Shown here: one piece after another, positions 24,960 to 35,817 of the stretch | Layout: every line of letters begins with the position of its first letter | Position numbering within the stretch: the first letter of the stretch is position 1 | Source of the DNA: Microcebus murinus | Taxonomy: Eukaryota; Chordata; Mammalia; Primates; Cheirogaleidae | DNA: 64,000 nucleotides | Assembly: GCF_040939455.1 (NCBI RefSeq) | Contig: NC_134112.1 | Coordinates: 20,796,501 to 20,860,500 of the forward strand | Direction: 5' to 3' | Translations under genes and position numbers: made by a program | Notes under the pieces: model-generated | What the model saw: the letters and a program-made list of their open reading frames with translations, nothing else | Database searches by the model: none | Told to the model about the DNA's origin: nothing

Positions 24960-25300
24960 TGATTAAAGACAGGCGAGTGCGCTCTGCTGGAGTGAGGTCA
25001 GAGCCGGTGGTGCAAACAGGGATTTTCCTCTGCTTTGCAAACACCCGCGACGTCACAGGACCTCAGGAGTGCTATCAATTGCAATTGCTGCCAGCAAAGC
25101 ACCGTCTGCCGGGATATTGATTTGGCGCCATGGTTAGCAGCAGCTGGGACAAATGGGGCCTCCTCGCTGCTGCAGGGCTCTGGCCGCCTTGGCAGACCAG
25201 GCAGGTTAGAAAAGCCCAGTCCTAAATGTTTGCAAATGCCAACCAAGGTGGGCTCAGCCAGCGGATCTGTGTTTCAGGCAGCATGAAATGGTGTGGGGTG
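24960..25300. promoter_or_regulatory. candidate regulatory element, CRE-like site
   Basis: A repeat-free, moderately GC-rich island in AT-rich surroundings. It has a near-palindromic cAMP-response-like site cgacgtca at 25048-25055 and nearby tatcaattgcaattgctg and ggcgccatgg blocks; an AP-1-like atgagtcac lies at about 24877. It lies about 10.6 kb upstream of the PDE1C promoter. Conservation cannot be tested here; inferred only from composition and motifs. Confidence 0.25.
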
Positions 25301-27239
25301 AGGCTGCTGCCAAGATGCCCAGCATCATGCATTCATGTGTACTTTTGAAGAGCAAACTCTGATAAGCCCTTAAATTTAAACACCTGCTTAATGGGTGTTT
25401 AAAAAGAGAGAGAGAAAAGTCTTACCTCTACATTTTCAGAAGTCTGTTATCCTTGAAATATTTTGCAGCTTTTTCAGAAGTGGTTTTCTTTCCTTCCTTT
25501 TTTTCTTTATGTTTTAAATGATTTATGAGAATACATTTATTAGTAGTGGCTTCCAGGGCTAGAGAGTAATGGGGGAGGGTAGACTACCACTGAAATGACA
25601 TTCAAATTTATAATCAAATTGAATGATATGAGTTTTCCTGCCGATATTCTGACATAAACACATTTTTATTTTGATGAGAATGTTGTTCCTAAAAGCCACA
25701 GTTATCAGAAAAGCTCTCAAGGTTACCAGAAGTAAATGACCAGTCCTCTGTCCATAAATCCTTAACCAAGTTTGATTTTGCTATGGAAGGAAGAGGATTT
25801 TTGAAAAGGTCATGTGTTAAAATTTCCTATTTTACCAGTTAATTCCAGCAGGTTGTTTGAGATAGATGAATATGGCAATAAATAAATAGGAAAGTGGTCA
25901 GAAGTCCTGGGCAATAGCAGCATCCTTAGGAATTGCGTGGAATTGATCTGGCATAGTGGTTGATTTCCAATGGGTCGAATCATATATAGAATAGGAGTAT
26001 GGGGAATAAGTATCAGTAGGAATCTCCATGGCAAATGAGAATCTGATTTGGACACAGGATGCAGAGGGCACTTCTGCCATGTTATATGCATGAGTGAGGC
26101 TGGAACTGAGTTTCACGAATGCTCTTTGTGCCTGGGTGGGGGAGGGGAAGTATGAAATCTTTCTTATTTAGAGACTCATTGATTCAGGAGGCTCTGTTTT
26201 CTTTGCCGATAGTGAAGGCAGAATGATTCCTAAAAGAGTCTTAGTTGACTTGATTGGAGCTATTTTCAAGGACTCAGCACACTTTCTTTTCAATGCTTTG
26301 GTTAGAATCCTCAAGTGCTTCCTAAGTCCCATTAAGGGAATAATTTTCATGTTCATTTACATCTAGCCAAGGCAGTAGGGAAGCCACAAAGCTATATGTG
26401 TGAGTGTCCACCTGGTTCCATGGTGGTACTGGAAGCACATAAGCAGTTTGAGAGTCTTCTACTAAGATTTGTTTTGCATGTTAATTACTTTTAAATTGTG
26501 CCCATAAGTTTTTCCATTCCTTCCCATAAATGGAGTCCCACTCTCTGCTTATAGGAGCCCCTTTATGTCTCAGGAGTAAAAATATACACAGGTCAACTTC
26601 TGATGGGACCATCAGTCTGTTTGTGTGAAGGATTATGGGCTGAATCAAGGGCCTTCAAGGTCTTTTTTGTTAGCATGAATCTGTTAAAAGCATGTGGGTG
26701 GAAGGCATTCCTAGAAATGTTATTCTTTTATTCTCCTGGGTCTTAAAGTCCTTTCACTTCTAAGAATCACAGGGACTGGAATGGACCATTTCAATGCCTC
26801 CAAGGACAATTTTAAAAATACTGTCAGGAGTAGTCAATATCCCTCATTCCCCTTGTATGCTGAATCACACAAAAAGTAACTTTTCACTTATCTGCAGGGT
26901 GCAGGGGACAGTCATTTTCTGTCAGAAAATTGGAAGGTGCAGGTGCCAGATTGCAAGTTAATGCTTTATGCACTGAAAGGTAACTCTGGCCAGTGTTTAT
27001 TGCCATTTCCTGAATAGCCCCACATCTCTAGGTCTAGTTGGAGATTCGTTTGTTTCCATGTCTGAGTTTTGCTTTTTGAGTATAAGCTATATGCCAAGAC
27101 TCACTCACCTTGAACCATAAATGAAGTAAATTTCACAGTCCTTCTCCAAGAAGCCCAGCCAGTCACTGCCAATTGGTCTGCTGTGCACTGCAGGGGCGGT
27201 GGAGGGGCAAGACATTGGTGATCTCTGTCCTCCAGGAGA
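25301..27239. other. unique non-coding sequence
   Basis: AT-rich; no specific repeat or exon recognised. Confidence 0.4.
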
Positions 27240-28325
27240 CTGCAGTTGAGTGGATCCCTAAATCTGCCCTCAAGGTTCCCCTCCAGCCCCATCCACCTGC
27301 CTCCTGGCCTCATCCCAGGACACTCCCCCCTTGTCACATTACCCCAGCCACAACTTACCTCCTGCCAAGTCCTTGAGCTCCTCAAACTCTTCCCTGCCTC
27401 AGAGTCTCTGCACGTCTTGTTCCCTCTTGTCAGAAATGTTTTCCTCCTACTTTCCCCTGTTACCTGGCTGCCTCCTTCTCCTTCAGGCCTTGGTTCAAAT
27501 GTCACCTGCTCCTGGAGGCCATCTGTGACCACCTGAGTGGGTTAAAGATGGCTGCAAAAATCTTTGTCACTCCCATCCCTCCACCCCCACCAAGAGGTGG
27601 GGTTTATTTCATCTCCCTTTGAATCAGGGCTACCTCTGTGGTTGCTTTAATCAACCAAATGCAGCAGAAGTGCTGTTGTGCCAGTTCTGGGTCTAGCCTT
27701 TAAGAGGCCTGGCAGCTGCTGCCTCCTCCCTCTTGGAACACTTGCTCTTGCAATCTGGCTGCCATGAAAAGAAGCCTAAACTAGCCACATGGTGAGACCA
27801 TGTGGAGAAACCATGTGGAGAGAGACAGGGGTCTCAGCCTTCCAGCTGTCCCTACCAAGGTACCAGGCACGTGAGTGAAACTATATTGGCTAGTCCAGCC
27901 CCAGTTGCCATCTGACTATAGCTGCATCCGAGCTGGTCAAACAAGACCAACCAAAGAACTACCTGGTCAACCCACAGAATCATGAGAGAGGAAAAAATGA
28001 TTGCTTTAAACCATTACATTTTGGGTATGGTGTGTTACACAGCAATAGATAGCGAAATGACACTCTATGTATAAATAAGTCCTATCCCCATTCTCTGTAC
28101 TGCTGTCTGTTTATTCTTTTCAGCACCTTTTGCTGTGTACAATGATGTAGCTCTTGTTTTATAATCTGTTTAGCATCTATTTCCCCAATCAGTTTGAAGA
28201 TTCATAGTACAGAGACTGGAATATTTTAATTGACTATTTGCATAGCTAGTATCACAGAGTACACGGCACACAGTAGGCACTCAGCAAATGCTTGTTGAAT
28301 GAATGAATGAACGAATGAATTTTAA
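27240..28325 (+). mobile_element. L2 LINE split by an LTR insertion
   Basis: The left part (27240-27540) reads ctgcctcctggcctcatccc ... ctcaaactcttccctgcctcagagtctctgcac ... ccttcaggccttggttcaaatgtcacctgctcctggaggccatctgtgaccacc. The right part (28064-28325) reads ccattctctgtactgctgtctgtttattc ... acacggcacacagtaggcactcagcaaatgcttgttgaatgaatgaatga, the L2 3' terminus. The two parts are consecutive in L2, so the intervening 520 bp is a later insertion. Confidence 0.75.
27541..28063 (+). mobile_element. solitary LTR (MaLR/ERVL type) inside L2
   Basis: aaatctttgtcactcccatccctcc ... gaatcagggctacctctgtggttgctttaatcaaccaaatgcagcagaagtgctgttgtgccagttctggg ... caacccacagaatcatgagagag ... aaccattacattttgggtatggtgtgttacacagcaatagatagc. 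The end matches the widespread mammalian pattern gtttgttacgcagcaatagataac. Solo LTR; exact subfamily not assigned. Confidence 0.65.
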
Positions 28326-28834
28326 AGGTTCTAGCACTTATTTGTTTGTGAGATCTTTGCCTCCCACATGCAGAGATAAGAATCTGCAAATCTTCACCTC
28401 TGGTGGCCTTTCAAAAACAACTTTTGAAAACTTTTTTTATCCTTCTTTGCAAATCAAACTTCTAGTTTACATCTACTACACACCTGCTCAACAAATTCTA
28501 ATGCTTCCCTATTGGCAAGAGCATAAAACATCTCAGTTTTCATGCGGTTGTCCAGGCCCACTTCCGTCTGTATCCCACCTTTGCCCCCTGAGTGACCCTT
28601 TTTTGACCCCCTGACACCTGTCACCATTCAGTTCTTTGTTCTTATCTAGGCTGCTGAGCACCTTTCCACTTTGCCAGAGCCTGTCTGCTCTAGTTCTACT
28701 CATTTCTCAGAGACCCCCTTCCTTTGGGAAGCCAACAGCCTATGCCTTTAGTGGGCATTCTTAACTGAGCAGACCACTGACCCAAATCCTCAGATGGAAG
28801 TGGAAGCATTCTCGAGCCCAGGGAAGAAAGTTTA

Positions 28835-29000
28835 GAGACCATGGAGCACTTGGCCAGGAGTCCAGGGGCATAGCTGCTAGTCCCAGCTCTGCCACCAACC
28901 TGTGCAGTTACTTAACCTGATGGGGCTGCTGGTTTCTTATCAGTAGAATTAGGAGCCTGGGTAAAGGGCTTGCTAAGATCCCTTCCAGCTCTGAGGTTTT
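28835..29000 (+). mobile_element. MIR-like SINE fragment
   Basis: catagctgctagtcccagctctgccaccaacctgtgcagttacttaacctgatggggctgctggtttcttatcagtagaa resembles the MIR core; the tail is degraded. Confidence 0.5.
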
Positions 29001-29233
29001 CCATATTCAAATTGGCTTTACAGTGATAGGAAGAACAACCCACTGATTTATGTATATTTGGGTTAGAATTTGGCTAACTGTAGCATCAGCAGTTTTACAT
29101 GAACAAAAATTTCAATTTCATTAGTACAGCCAAATTAATTCTGCTGGGTTGGCAGTGTGTTCTGAGAGGCAGAGTGGCCAGAGGGCCAAGAGTCAGGAGG
29201 CCTGCTCCATATTGCTGCCCTGGTACAAGCTTG

Positions 29234-29424
29234 CAGTGGTCCCCAACCTTTTTGGCACCAGGGACCAGTTTCATGGAAGACAATTTTTCCATGGACCAGG
29301 GGTCGGGGGATAGGGTGTTGTGGGCATGCGTGTGGTGGGGTGTGGAGCTCAGGCGGCGATGCGTGGCCCACGTCCTACCAGGCCACGGACCAGTACTGAG
29401 CTGTGGCCTGGGGGCTGGGGACTG
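29234..29424 (+). mobile_element. hAT-type non-autonomous element
   Basis: Starts cagtggtccccaaccttttt, then caccagggaccagtttcatggaagacaatttttccatggaccaggggtcggggg, and ends ggccacggaccagtactgagctgtggcctgggggctggggactg. The ends are inverted repeats of the form cagtggtccccaacc / ggctggggactg. Matches a well-known MER1-group pattern. No clear 8-bp duplication. Confidence 0.65.
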
Positions 29425-29519
29425 CAGAGCTGGAGGATAGCAGGCCAGCCTGAGAGTAGCCTACAGACCTCTGGGGCCTCAGCCACCTCATTTCCAAACT
29501 GGGGATTGATAGGATGGCC

Positions 29520-29960
29520 TGGCTAATAAACTGTCTAATGGAGAAAAATAAACTAACAGAAAGTAAGAGGAATAAACTCACAACACATAATTGCCCCTTT
29601 GAAGGGAAAGGTCACAGTACAATAGCCGCTTCTCAGATTAACCACCTGCAAAGTCTGTTTTCACAGCCTTGAAGAATCCTAAGCAGACAACAGGGGTGCA
29701 AGCTCTCTGTCTCAGTTCCTGCCAGACCACATTTTAAGAACCTTGATAAGGCAGCCTCACAGTGAAAAGAACAAAAAGAAAAAAAAAAAAAGGAAAAACA
29801 GACAAAACAGCTTCACAGCCATTTCCCATTATCAGCTTGCAACATTGACTGTTATTGACCCTATTGTGCTGTGCCCTTCCCACCTTTGGGAAGTGAAATA
29901 AACTTCCTTTCTCTAAAACTGTTCTAATCTTTGTGTTAATAATTCTTTCTCATCCTATGC
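29520..29960 (+). mobile_element. possible old retroviral LTR
   Basis: Contains ttgctgtgccc-type GC patch, gggaagtgaaataaacttcctttctctaaaactgttctaatctttgtgttaataattcttt (polyadenylation signal then T-rich U5-like sequence) and a preceding cagcctcacagtgaaaag block. Fits the 3' half of an ERV LTR, but no duplicate, no target duplication and no coding remnants were seen. Confidence 0.33.
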
Positions 29961-30544
29961 CATGAGTCCCCACCCTAATGGGGATAATAGTAATAGTAAT
30001 GTGTTTCATTCACTTTAGGATTGTTGTAAGGAGCTAATGTTTATAATATGGCTATGATTTGATAGGTCGTTATCAAAAAGTTATTGAAACAAAATTATTA
30101 ATATCGGTGTATCTATTTATCAAGATAACACAGCCTCCTTATATTTACCTTGGGTGCTCCGCCCACCCCAAGGCTCCAGAATAGTGTTCCAGTTTCCTTC
30201 CTTCATGTCCTGGTGGATGGATGAGATAGGGAGGAGCTACTGTTTTCTGAGGGCCTCTAGTATTCAAGGCACTGGTCATACATTATTTCTTTAACTACTT
30301 ACGACAATCCTCTAAGGGATTATTAATTGAGATTCTTTTAGCTGTTATAACAGAAATATGACTAAAACTAGTTTAATTGTAAAAATTGGAGGGTCATTTA
30401 TTACTATTTGGTTCATGTAACCTAAAAGTCAATGGGTAACCGTTCTGGCTTCAGGGATAGCAGGATCAAGGAGCTCAAATGATCCTGTCACATATTTTTC
30501 CTTTGTCCCTCTAGTTCCCTTCTCTGCTTTTCTCTGTGTTGAGG

Positions 30545-30545
<1 letters not shown>
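29961..30545. other. unique sequence, no feature recognised
   Basis: AT-rich non-coding sequence before the TA repeat. Confidence 0.35.
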
Positions 30546-30593
<48 letters not shown>

Positions 30594-30640
30594 TATATTT
30601 ATATATATATAAAATATATATATATATATATTTTTTTTTT
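30546..30640. repeat. (TA)n microsatellite
   Basis: About 40 bp of pure TA, a short AAAA/TTT-interrupted middle and another TA block ending in T11. Self-complementary, so likely to extrude as a cruciform and to vary in length. Confidence 0.95.
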
Positions 30641-32280
30641 CCGTATAGTCTCTCTACATGATAGAAAAGATGACCCCAAGGCCAAGGTAATTTCAACTTT
30701 GTGTCAACTTTGTTGTCACAAAGAAAAGAGAAACAGACCATCCCTTTCTCTCAGAATGGCCATATGAAAGCTCTCATATGGACTGGATTTGCTTTAGTCA
30801 CATGTTCAGAGGTATAGAGTACTTGGCTGTGACTGGCCAATGTAGGTTATGTCTAGTATAGTCAAATGTAGCTTGGTGGGTGTGGAAAAGGATCCAGAGG
30901 GCACTGAGCCCAACCCAGCCTTGGCCAGAGAAGAGAAGGGTCTTGTCCTAGGTTGCACGGCAAGGCAGTACCACTCCAGATCCTTTCCTTGGCCTGTGTC
31001 ATCTCCATTGGAAGAATTGCATGAGCTTCTTTTGTCAGAGCAACTAAAGGATCCTGCCACTGAGAGGGGTCAAAACTGTGGGTCACATGCAAGCTATGTT
31101 GGGCCACCTCTGAGCTGGGACACTATTCTGTCTCTTCTTTCATCTTCTTCTCTTCCTGTGGAAGATGCTGGCATGTAGTGGAGATGCTGGCTGCTCAGAG
31201 CCCCATTTCAGATGGCGAGGGGCATAGAGTGGAGGCACCTCTGGGCTTAGGCAGTCCTCTGCCTCTTCTACTACCTTTTTTTTTTCCTGGAAGGTGGTTC
31301 CTGGGATATAGTCTGCCCCTAAATCATAGAATCAAACTGAAAAGACTTGTCAGAGGAAAAGCAGGATGTCAGTGTCACCAAAGAGGTCCCTTTCTTGCCA
31401 GGGAAGCCAGTGGGAGAGAACAGCCTCTGTTGACAGTACGTCACGGGGGCTGGCTCACATCTGGTTGTGGGCGGGAAGGAGGGGCTGCTGTGCCTGGTGG
31501 TGTTACTTCCGAAGTCCTAGATGTGTCTCCAGAATATCCCCCTCAACAGATTCTGTCAATGAGGCCACTGCCAAGTTGTGAGAAATGGATCAAGGGCACA
31601 GGCTGGCTTCGTGAAGGTCAAAACAAGCAGCCATAATCTCGTAGCTGGAAGACCAGTGAGTGCTCATGGGTGACAGTGCTTTGCTTTCTCTGATTTTGTC
31701 TATTTGTCCTCGTCTTCCTCCTTTGTGGGCTGAGGAGCTTGCCTGTTGTTGTTCCCTGGATCTCTCATGGAGCCCTGGTTATCATTTGCCCCGTAGTTGT
31801 CGCTGCTCCCGTGGCAGGTGGCTGGAGGGCTGCCCTCAGCGCACTCGGCATTCTCAGGGCGGCAGGAACCTCCACGTGTGACTGTGCCCGCCCCTGCTCA
31901 GCACCACCCATGGCTCCCTGACGTCTGCAGCACAGAGCCTGAGCTTCTCCAAGGGTCTGGCTGACCCTTCCAGCATTTTCTCCTGTTCCTAGTCATGTTT
32001 ATAGTCAAACCACATAAAACTGTTTGTGGATGGCAGGACACCCCAACCCTTCCCATGTGGCTCTGCCTATTTTCGTGCGGGGTGTTCTTTCTGGAATCAC
32101 ATGCCTCCACCCACCTTCCATGCAAACACCTTCTACTCAGTCTACCTTCAAGACCCAGTTCAAATGTCACCTCTGCATCCTAGTTTCCCCATAGCATTAA
32201 TGACCCCTTCATCTGTGCTCCTGCAGCCCTGCCCTCTCTATTATTTACCTTTTACTCATCTTTCCATGTGCCTGCAGGGA
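30641..32280. other. unique non-coding sequence
   Basis: Includes partly open frames on both strands (largest 31178-31636 +, 152 codons) without recognisable domains or splice context. A weak L2-like 3' phrase (aagacccagttcaaatgtcacctctgcatcctagtttcccc) lies near 32148-32190. Confidence 0.35.
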
Positions 32281-32550
32281 GTGGCATAGCAAAGGAAAAA
32301 GAACACGAGCTTTGCTTGCTGGTCTGGGTTTGAAACCTGCTCTGCCACTTACTAGCTATATGTCTTTGCACAAGTTATTCTATCTGACCTTTGGGAGCCC
32401 CTTTTGTCTTCACTTGTAAATGGACATAATGAAACTATGCTGAAGTGTTTTGTTGAGAATGAAATGAACTAATCTGTGATGTAATGTGCCTGGCACATAC
32501 TAGTTCTCAGTAACTGGTAGGGTGGTGGTTGTGGTTATTGTGATTATTAT
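32281..32550 (+). mobile_element. MIR SINE, nearly full length
   Basis: gtggcatagcaaaggaaaaagaacacgagctttgcttgctggtctgggtttgaaacctgctctgccacttactagctatatgtctttgcacaag, then cacttgtaaatggacataatgaaac, then gtgcctggcacatactagttctcagtaact. All MIR segments are in order. Confidence 0.85.
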
Positions 32551-32756
32551 TGAATCATGAAATCTTAGAGATGAAAGGGACCTGAGGGGTCATTCACACG
32601 CCTACAAGGCCTGATTTCTGTTCACTTGTCCTTGAACTTTGCTTGGAACAGAGAGCTCACTTTCTTTCTAATCTTTGATAATACATCATTATGATAATGC
32701 AGAGAGTTGCTAGTATTTAGGCTAAATTACTATGTTTAGGGTACTATTTTAAATTG

Positions 32757-32833
32757 TTGCTTGTATGTGTATGTATGTATATGCATATGTGTGTGTATAT
32801 ATATGTATGTATGTATGCACGTCTATATATATT
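32757..32833. repeat. (TATG)n/(TG)n/(TA)n microsatellite
   Basis: Mixed TGTATG, TATG, GTGT and TATA units. Confidence 0.9.
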
Positions 32834-34782
32834 AGTGGTGTTAGACCATGTGAGATTTCCTAAAGATTCTTACTCTTAAAATTGGATTAGAAAGTCACAA
32901 TGGAAATTAACTTCCAAAGCAAAGTTATGAATGGCTTTGCTTTTTCTTAGACCTTTTTTTCCTGGGGCGGTTTGCATCTGTTTTTGCTTACCTCTGAACA
33001 GAATGGCAGTAGAAATTGTGGCTTGTAGTGTTACTGCAGCTATCAAGTAGATTCTGTGACAGATGAAGAGGGAGCAAAATCTGAGTGACGTAGTAACATA
33101 ATGCATCTAAAAATAGTAATATTTTGTTGACAGAGAGAAGACAAACTTATTTTTTAATGTGGCTTAGGAGAAAGGAATCGTAAGTTATTTTGTGGTACTT
33201 TGGCCTTAGTTTTCTCATCTGTAAAGTGGGAGCATTGGGCACTCAGAGATAAGGGAAGGAGGCAGAGGTGGTCTCTGTACCTGAGAACTATCTACCCCTT
33301 TTCCCATTCATCCAGAGCAGCTCTATCTTTAGTTTTTGAAGCTGAGGTATGCGTTAGAGTTCTTTATAAGATGTTATTTGAAATAAAGTATTCTGCTGCT
33401 TCAAAAATTTGAAAACCTCTAAATTAGATTATCTTTCAGGCCCCTTCCTGCTCCAAAAGCTATTATGGTTCTAAAATAAAGCAAAATTATATTTTTACCC
33501 ACATACATTGTTTAGTCTTTTTAAAAAAATTATAAAATAAAACAAAATTTTGCTTCAGAAACTTTTTAAAATAATTTTTTGTCTTTTCTCTCTGATTTGC
33601 TTAACTGCAGTGAAAGGTTGTTCTTTTCCTATTTCTTCCAAAATTTGCTTTTTTCTGACTTAATCAAAATCCCACCAACACTAGGAAAAAGTCACAGGCA
33701 TGGTGGGAGGCAGGAAGGTGAATATCATCCTTATCATTCTGTTGAATCTTCCATCCTCAAAACAATCACTAAAATAATTTCTTCTTTGGGCATTCCATTC
33801 CTCCCGTCACTGTTTCTCCTCTGGGTGACACTGCAGGGGTAATTGGTTTTATTCAGGTAAATGAATTCCATGTTAATATATTGGGTGCTTTATGTTATCT
33901 TTGCCTGGTAATAATGCCTTAACTCAGTGAAGATGTATGTGCCTCTAGAAAGCCTTTAAAGACTGACTTTAATGGGGTGCCTTCAGATTCTCTAACAGGT
34001 GAGTAGGTAAGTCATTTTTCATCAAACAGGTCTGTCATCTCATCTGGAGCCACCAGGTCTTCTTCTGCTAGAATGTATGGGGCCAGCCATGCCATCCTTA
34101 TCACTCTCACTTCTAATTTCTAGAAAATAAACTATCAAGTAGGTGAGGACTTGGATTTAGACACTATCATTTTATTCCTTTGTCAAGGTCACATGAATGG
34201 AACTTTACTTGAACAGTGAAGAAAAACTAGTCCTCACTTTTAAGGTTTATCTTACTTTTGAGAAGCAGGCAATTATCTGATGGAAAGAAGAAAAATTCTG
34301 GGAGTGTGACCAAAAGAGGTTACCTGCCATTGCAGAAAAATACTGTGTAGGTCATGCCATATTCTAAATCTCAGGAACCTGGGGTGCCAGGTTTGAAGTG
34401 GCCCCTGGGTGGTGGCTTCACCTAGAAGAAGGGGGTTTGACAAGTAGTTCTGTAATGTCAAGGCTGCAGTCATGGATCTTTGCTTCCCAGTCTTTGTTTC
34501 CTTTTTAAATTTCTCCTCCCTCCTCCACTCCCAACTCCACACCTGGTACCATTCTTCCAGAGCATTCTACTTTATTGCACTGTGAATGACCTGGGAGAAC
34601 ACTGACAGCGAGTTGCAGCTTTGCGGAGCTGAAACTCTTTCCCAGCATCAGCAGCCTCCCAGCCAGTGCCCAGCAGGGCCCCTTGAGAAGTATGTGGCAT
34701 TAATCTGCAGAAACCTACCCACCTTGTCACTGTTGGTGTATTGTCTGCTCGACCCTCCTCCCCCACACCCACCAAAGACAGA

Positions 34783-34786
<4 letters not shown>
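32834..34786. other. unique sequence upstream of the PDE1C promoter
   Basis: No repeat family or exon recognised. AT-rich until about 34500, then rising GC toward the promoter. Confidence 0.4.

Positions 34787-34861
<75 letters not shown>
34787..34861. repeat. (GA)n microsatellite beside the promoter
   Basis: About 75 bp of uninterrupted GA repeats, ending gaaaac. Purine/pyrimidine mirror symmetry allows triplex formation. It sits about 1.06 kb upstream of the PDE1C start codon and just outside the CpG-rich block. It creates long artefactual frames (Arg-Glu on +, Ser-Leu on -). Confidence 0.97.
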
Positions 34862-34865
<4 letters not shown>

Positions 34866-35344
34866 CTTCCTAACATCAGGACTTTCTGAGTGTGGTGTGT
34901 GGTTACTTTCGTCCACAGCGATTGCTTTAATATTAATATTTCAAAATGGACCCGGCTCCCGGGCGGGCGTGCAAGTGAGCGCGGCGGAGGAAAGCTGCGG
35001 GCGGGAGCTCCGCAGGGGAACCTGGCGGCTGCCGCGCGCCCCTCCAGCCCCCCGGGAGGACTCGGACTGACCCCCGCCGCCTCGCATTTGCGCGCCCGGA
35101 GCCGCGCTCTTTATGAGGCGCGGGAACCGAGAGCCGCGCCGCAGCCCGGCGGGGGGCCGTGGTGGCCGCGGCTGCCCTGCGGGGGCGGCTCGGCGCGGGC
35201 CGAGGCTGGAGCCCGGCGAGCGTGTGCCCTGCAGACGGCGGTGCCCGGCGCGCCCCTCCCTCCGCGCCCGCGGTGCCAGCCCGGACGCCAGCCCCGGCGC
35301 GCTGACAGACGACTTTTCTCACTTGTCAGTTTTCTCGCCTGTAG

Positions 35345-35362
35345 GCAGAGCTGCTGGTAAGT
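35345..35362 (+). promoter_or_regulatory. candidate 5' splice site in the CpG island
   Basis: The sequence ctgctg|gtaagtgcg puts a full-consensus donor (G|GTAAGT) at 35356/35357. It could end an alternative non-coding first exon of PDE1C spliced to a downstream exon, bypassing the ATG at 35923. There is no transcript evidence here, and a single donor motif can occur by chance. Confidence 0.3.
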
Positions 35363-35703
35363 GCGAGAAAACAGAGAGGGGGCGCGGTGGCAGCCAGGCG
35401 GGGGGCGAGCGGGCGCGGGCGCGGGGCGGAGCCGGGTGCGCGGCCTCGGGCTCAGACCACCCCGCCCGCCCGCCCGCGTCTCTCCCCTTCCCACTTTCTC
35501 CTCCTCCTCCTGCTCCTCTTTCTCTTCGCTTGCATTCCTCCCCACCCAATCCTCCCCTCTCCTCCAAACCCTTCAGCTGCTGCGCTGATCGCTTCTGGGG
35601 CTTTGTTTAGGGGGGAGAAAAGAATACGGATCGACCCGAGGTGCTTTCTCTTAGGAGCCGGAGCGCAGTCCCTGTCACTGTCCCTGGGCACTAACCGCGG
35701 ACC

Positions 35704-35775
35704 ATGGCCGGCTCCCGCAGCTGTCTCCGGGGCGCACCTGGGGCCGCGGGCGCCCGCGAGCCGAGCGCGCTCTGA
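35704..35775 (+). CDS. candidate upstream ORF in the PDE1C leader (23 codons)
   Basis: An ATG in the context ggaccATGGcc (A at -3, G at +4, the optimal Kozak core) opens a 23-codon frame starting MAGSRSCLRG and ending EPSAL before TGA at 35773-35775. It is the only ATG I see in the last 220 nt before the PDE1C start. Its stop lies 147 nt upstream of the main ATG, a spacing that permits re-initiation. If transcription starts upstream of about 35700, this uORF would be expected to reduce PDE1C translation. The peptide has no recognisable domain. Translation is inferred; only the frame and context are seen. Confidence 0.4.
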   Translation: MAGSRSCLRGAPGAAGAREPSAL

Positions 35776-35785
35776 GTCCGAGTCT

Positions 35786-35817
35786 GGGGGCGCGGGAGGG
35801 GAGCGCGCGGGGAAGGG
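35786..35817 (+). promoter_or_regulatory. G-quadruplex motif in the leader
   Basis: Five G-runs of three or more (ggggg, ggg, gggg, gggg, ggg) are separated by loops of 3, 1, 7 and 2 bases. This meets the usual G3+N1-7 rule on the sense strand, so an RNA G-quadruplex could form about 105 nt upstream of the start codon. Confidence 0.5.

Noticed and set aside
34572..34916. Ser-Leu repeat protein on the minus strand and Arg-Glu repeats on the + strand
   Set aside because: Translation of the (GA)n microsatellite.
35101..35120. TATA-like ctttatgag as a PDE1C TATA box
   Set aside because: Weak match in a CpG-island promoter and over 800 nt from the start codon; no support.
34890..35356. A frame whose phase at the 35357 donor would match the PDE1C microexon
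   Set aside because: One-in-three coincidence. The translation is low-complexity and nothing like a PDE1 N-terminus.
35113..35610. 165-codon + strand frame, and minus-strand frames 34933-35322 and 35111-35545
   Set aside because: Long frames on both strands at once reflect a scarcity of stop codons in GC-rich sequence, not genes.
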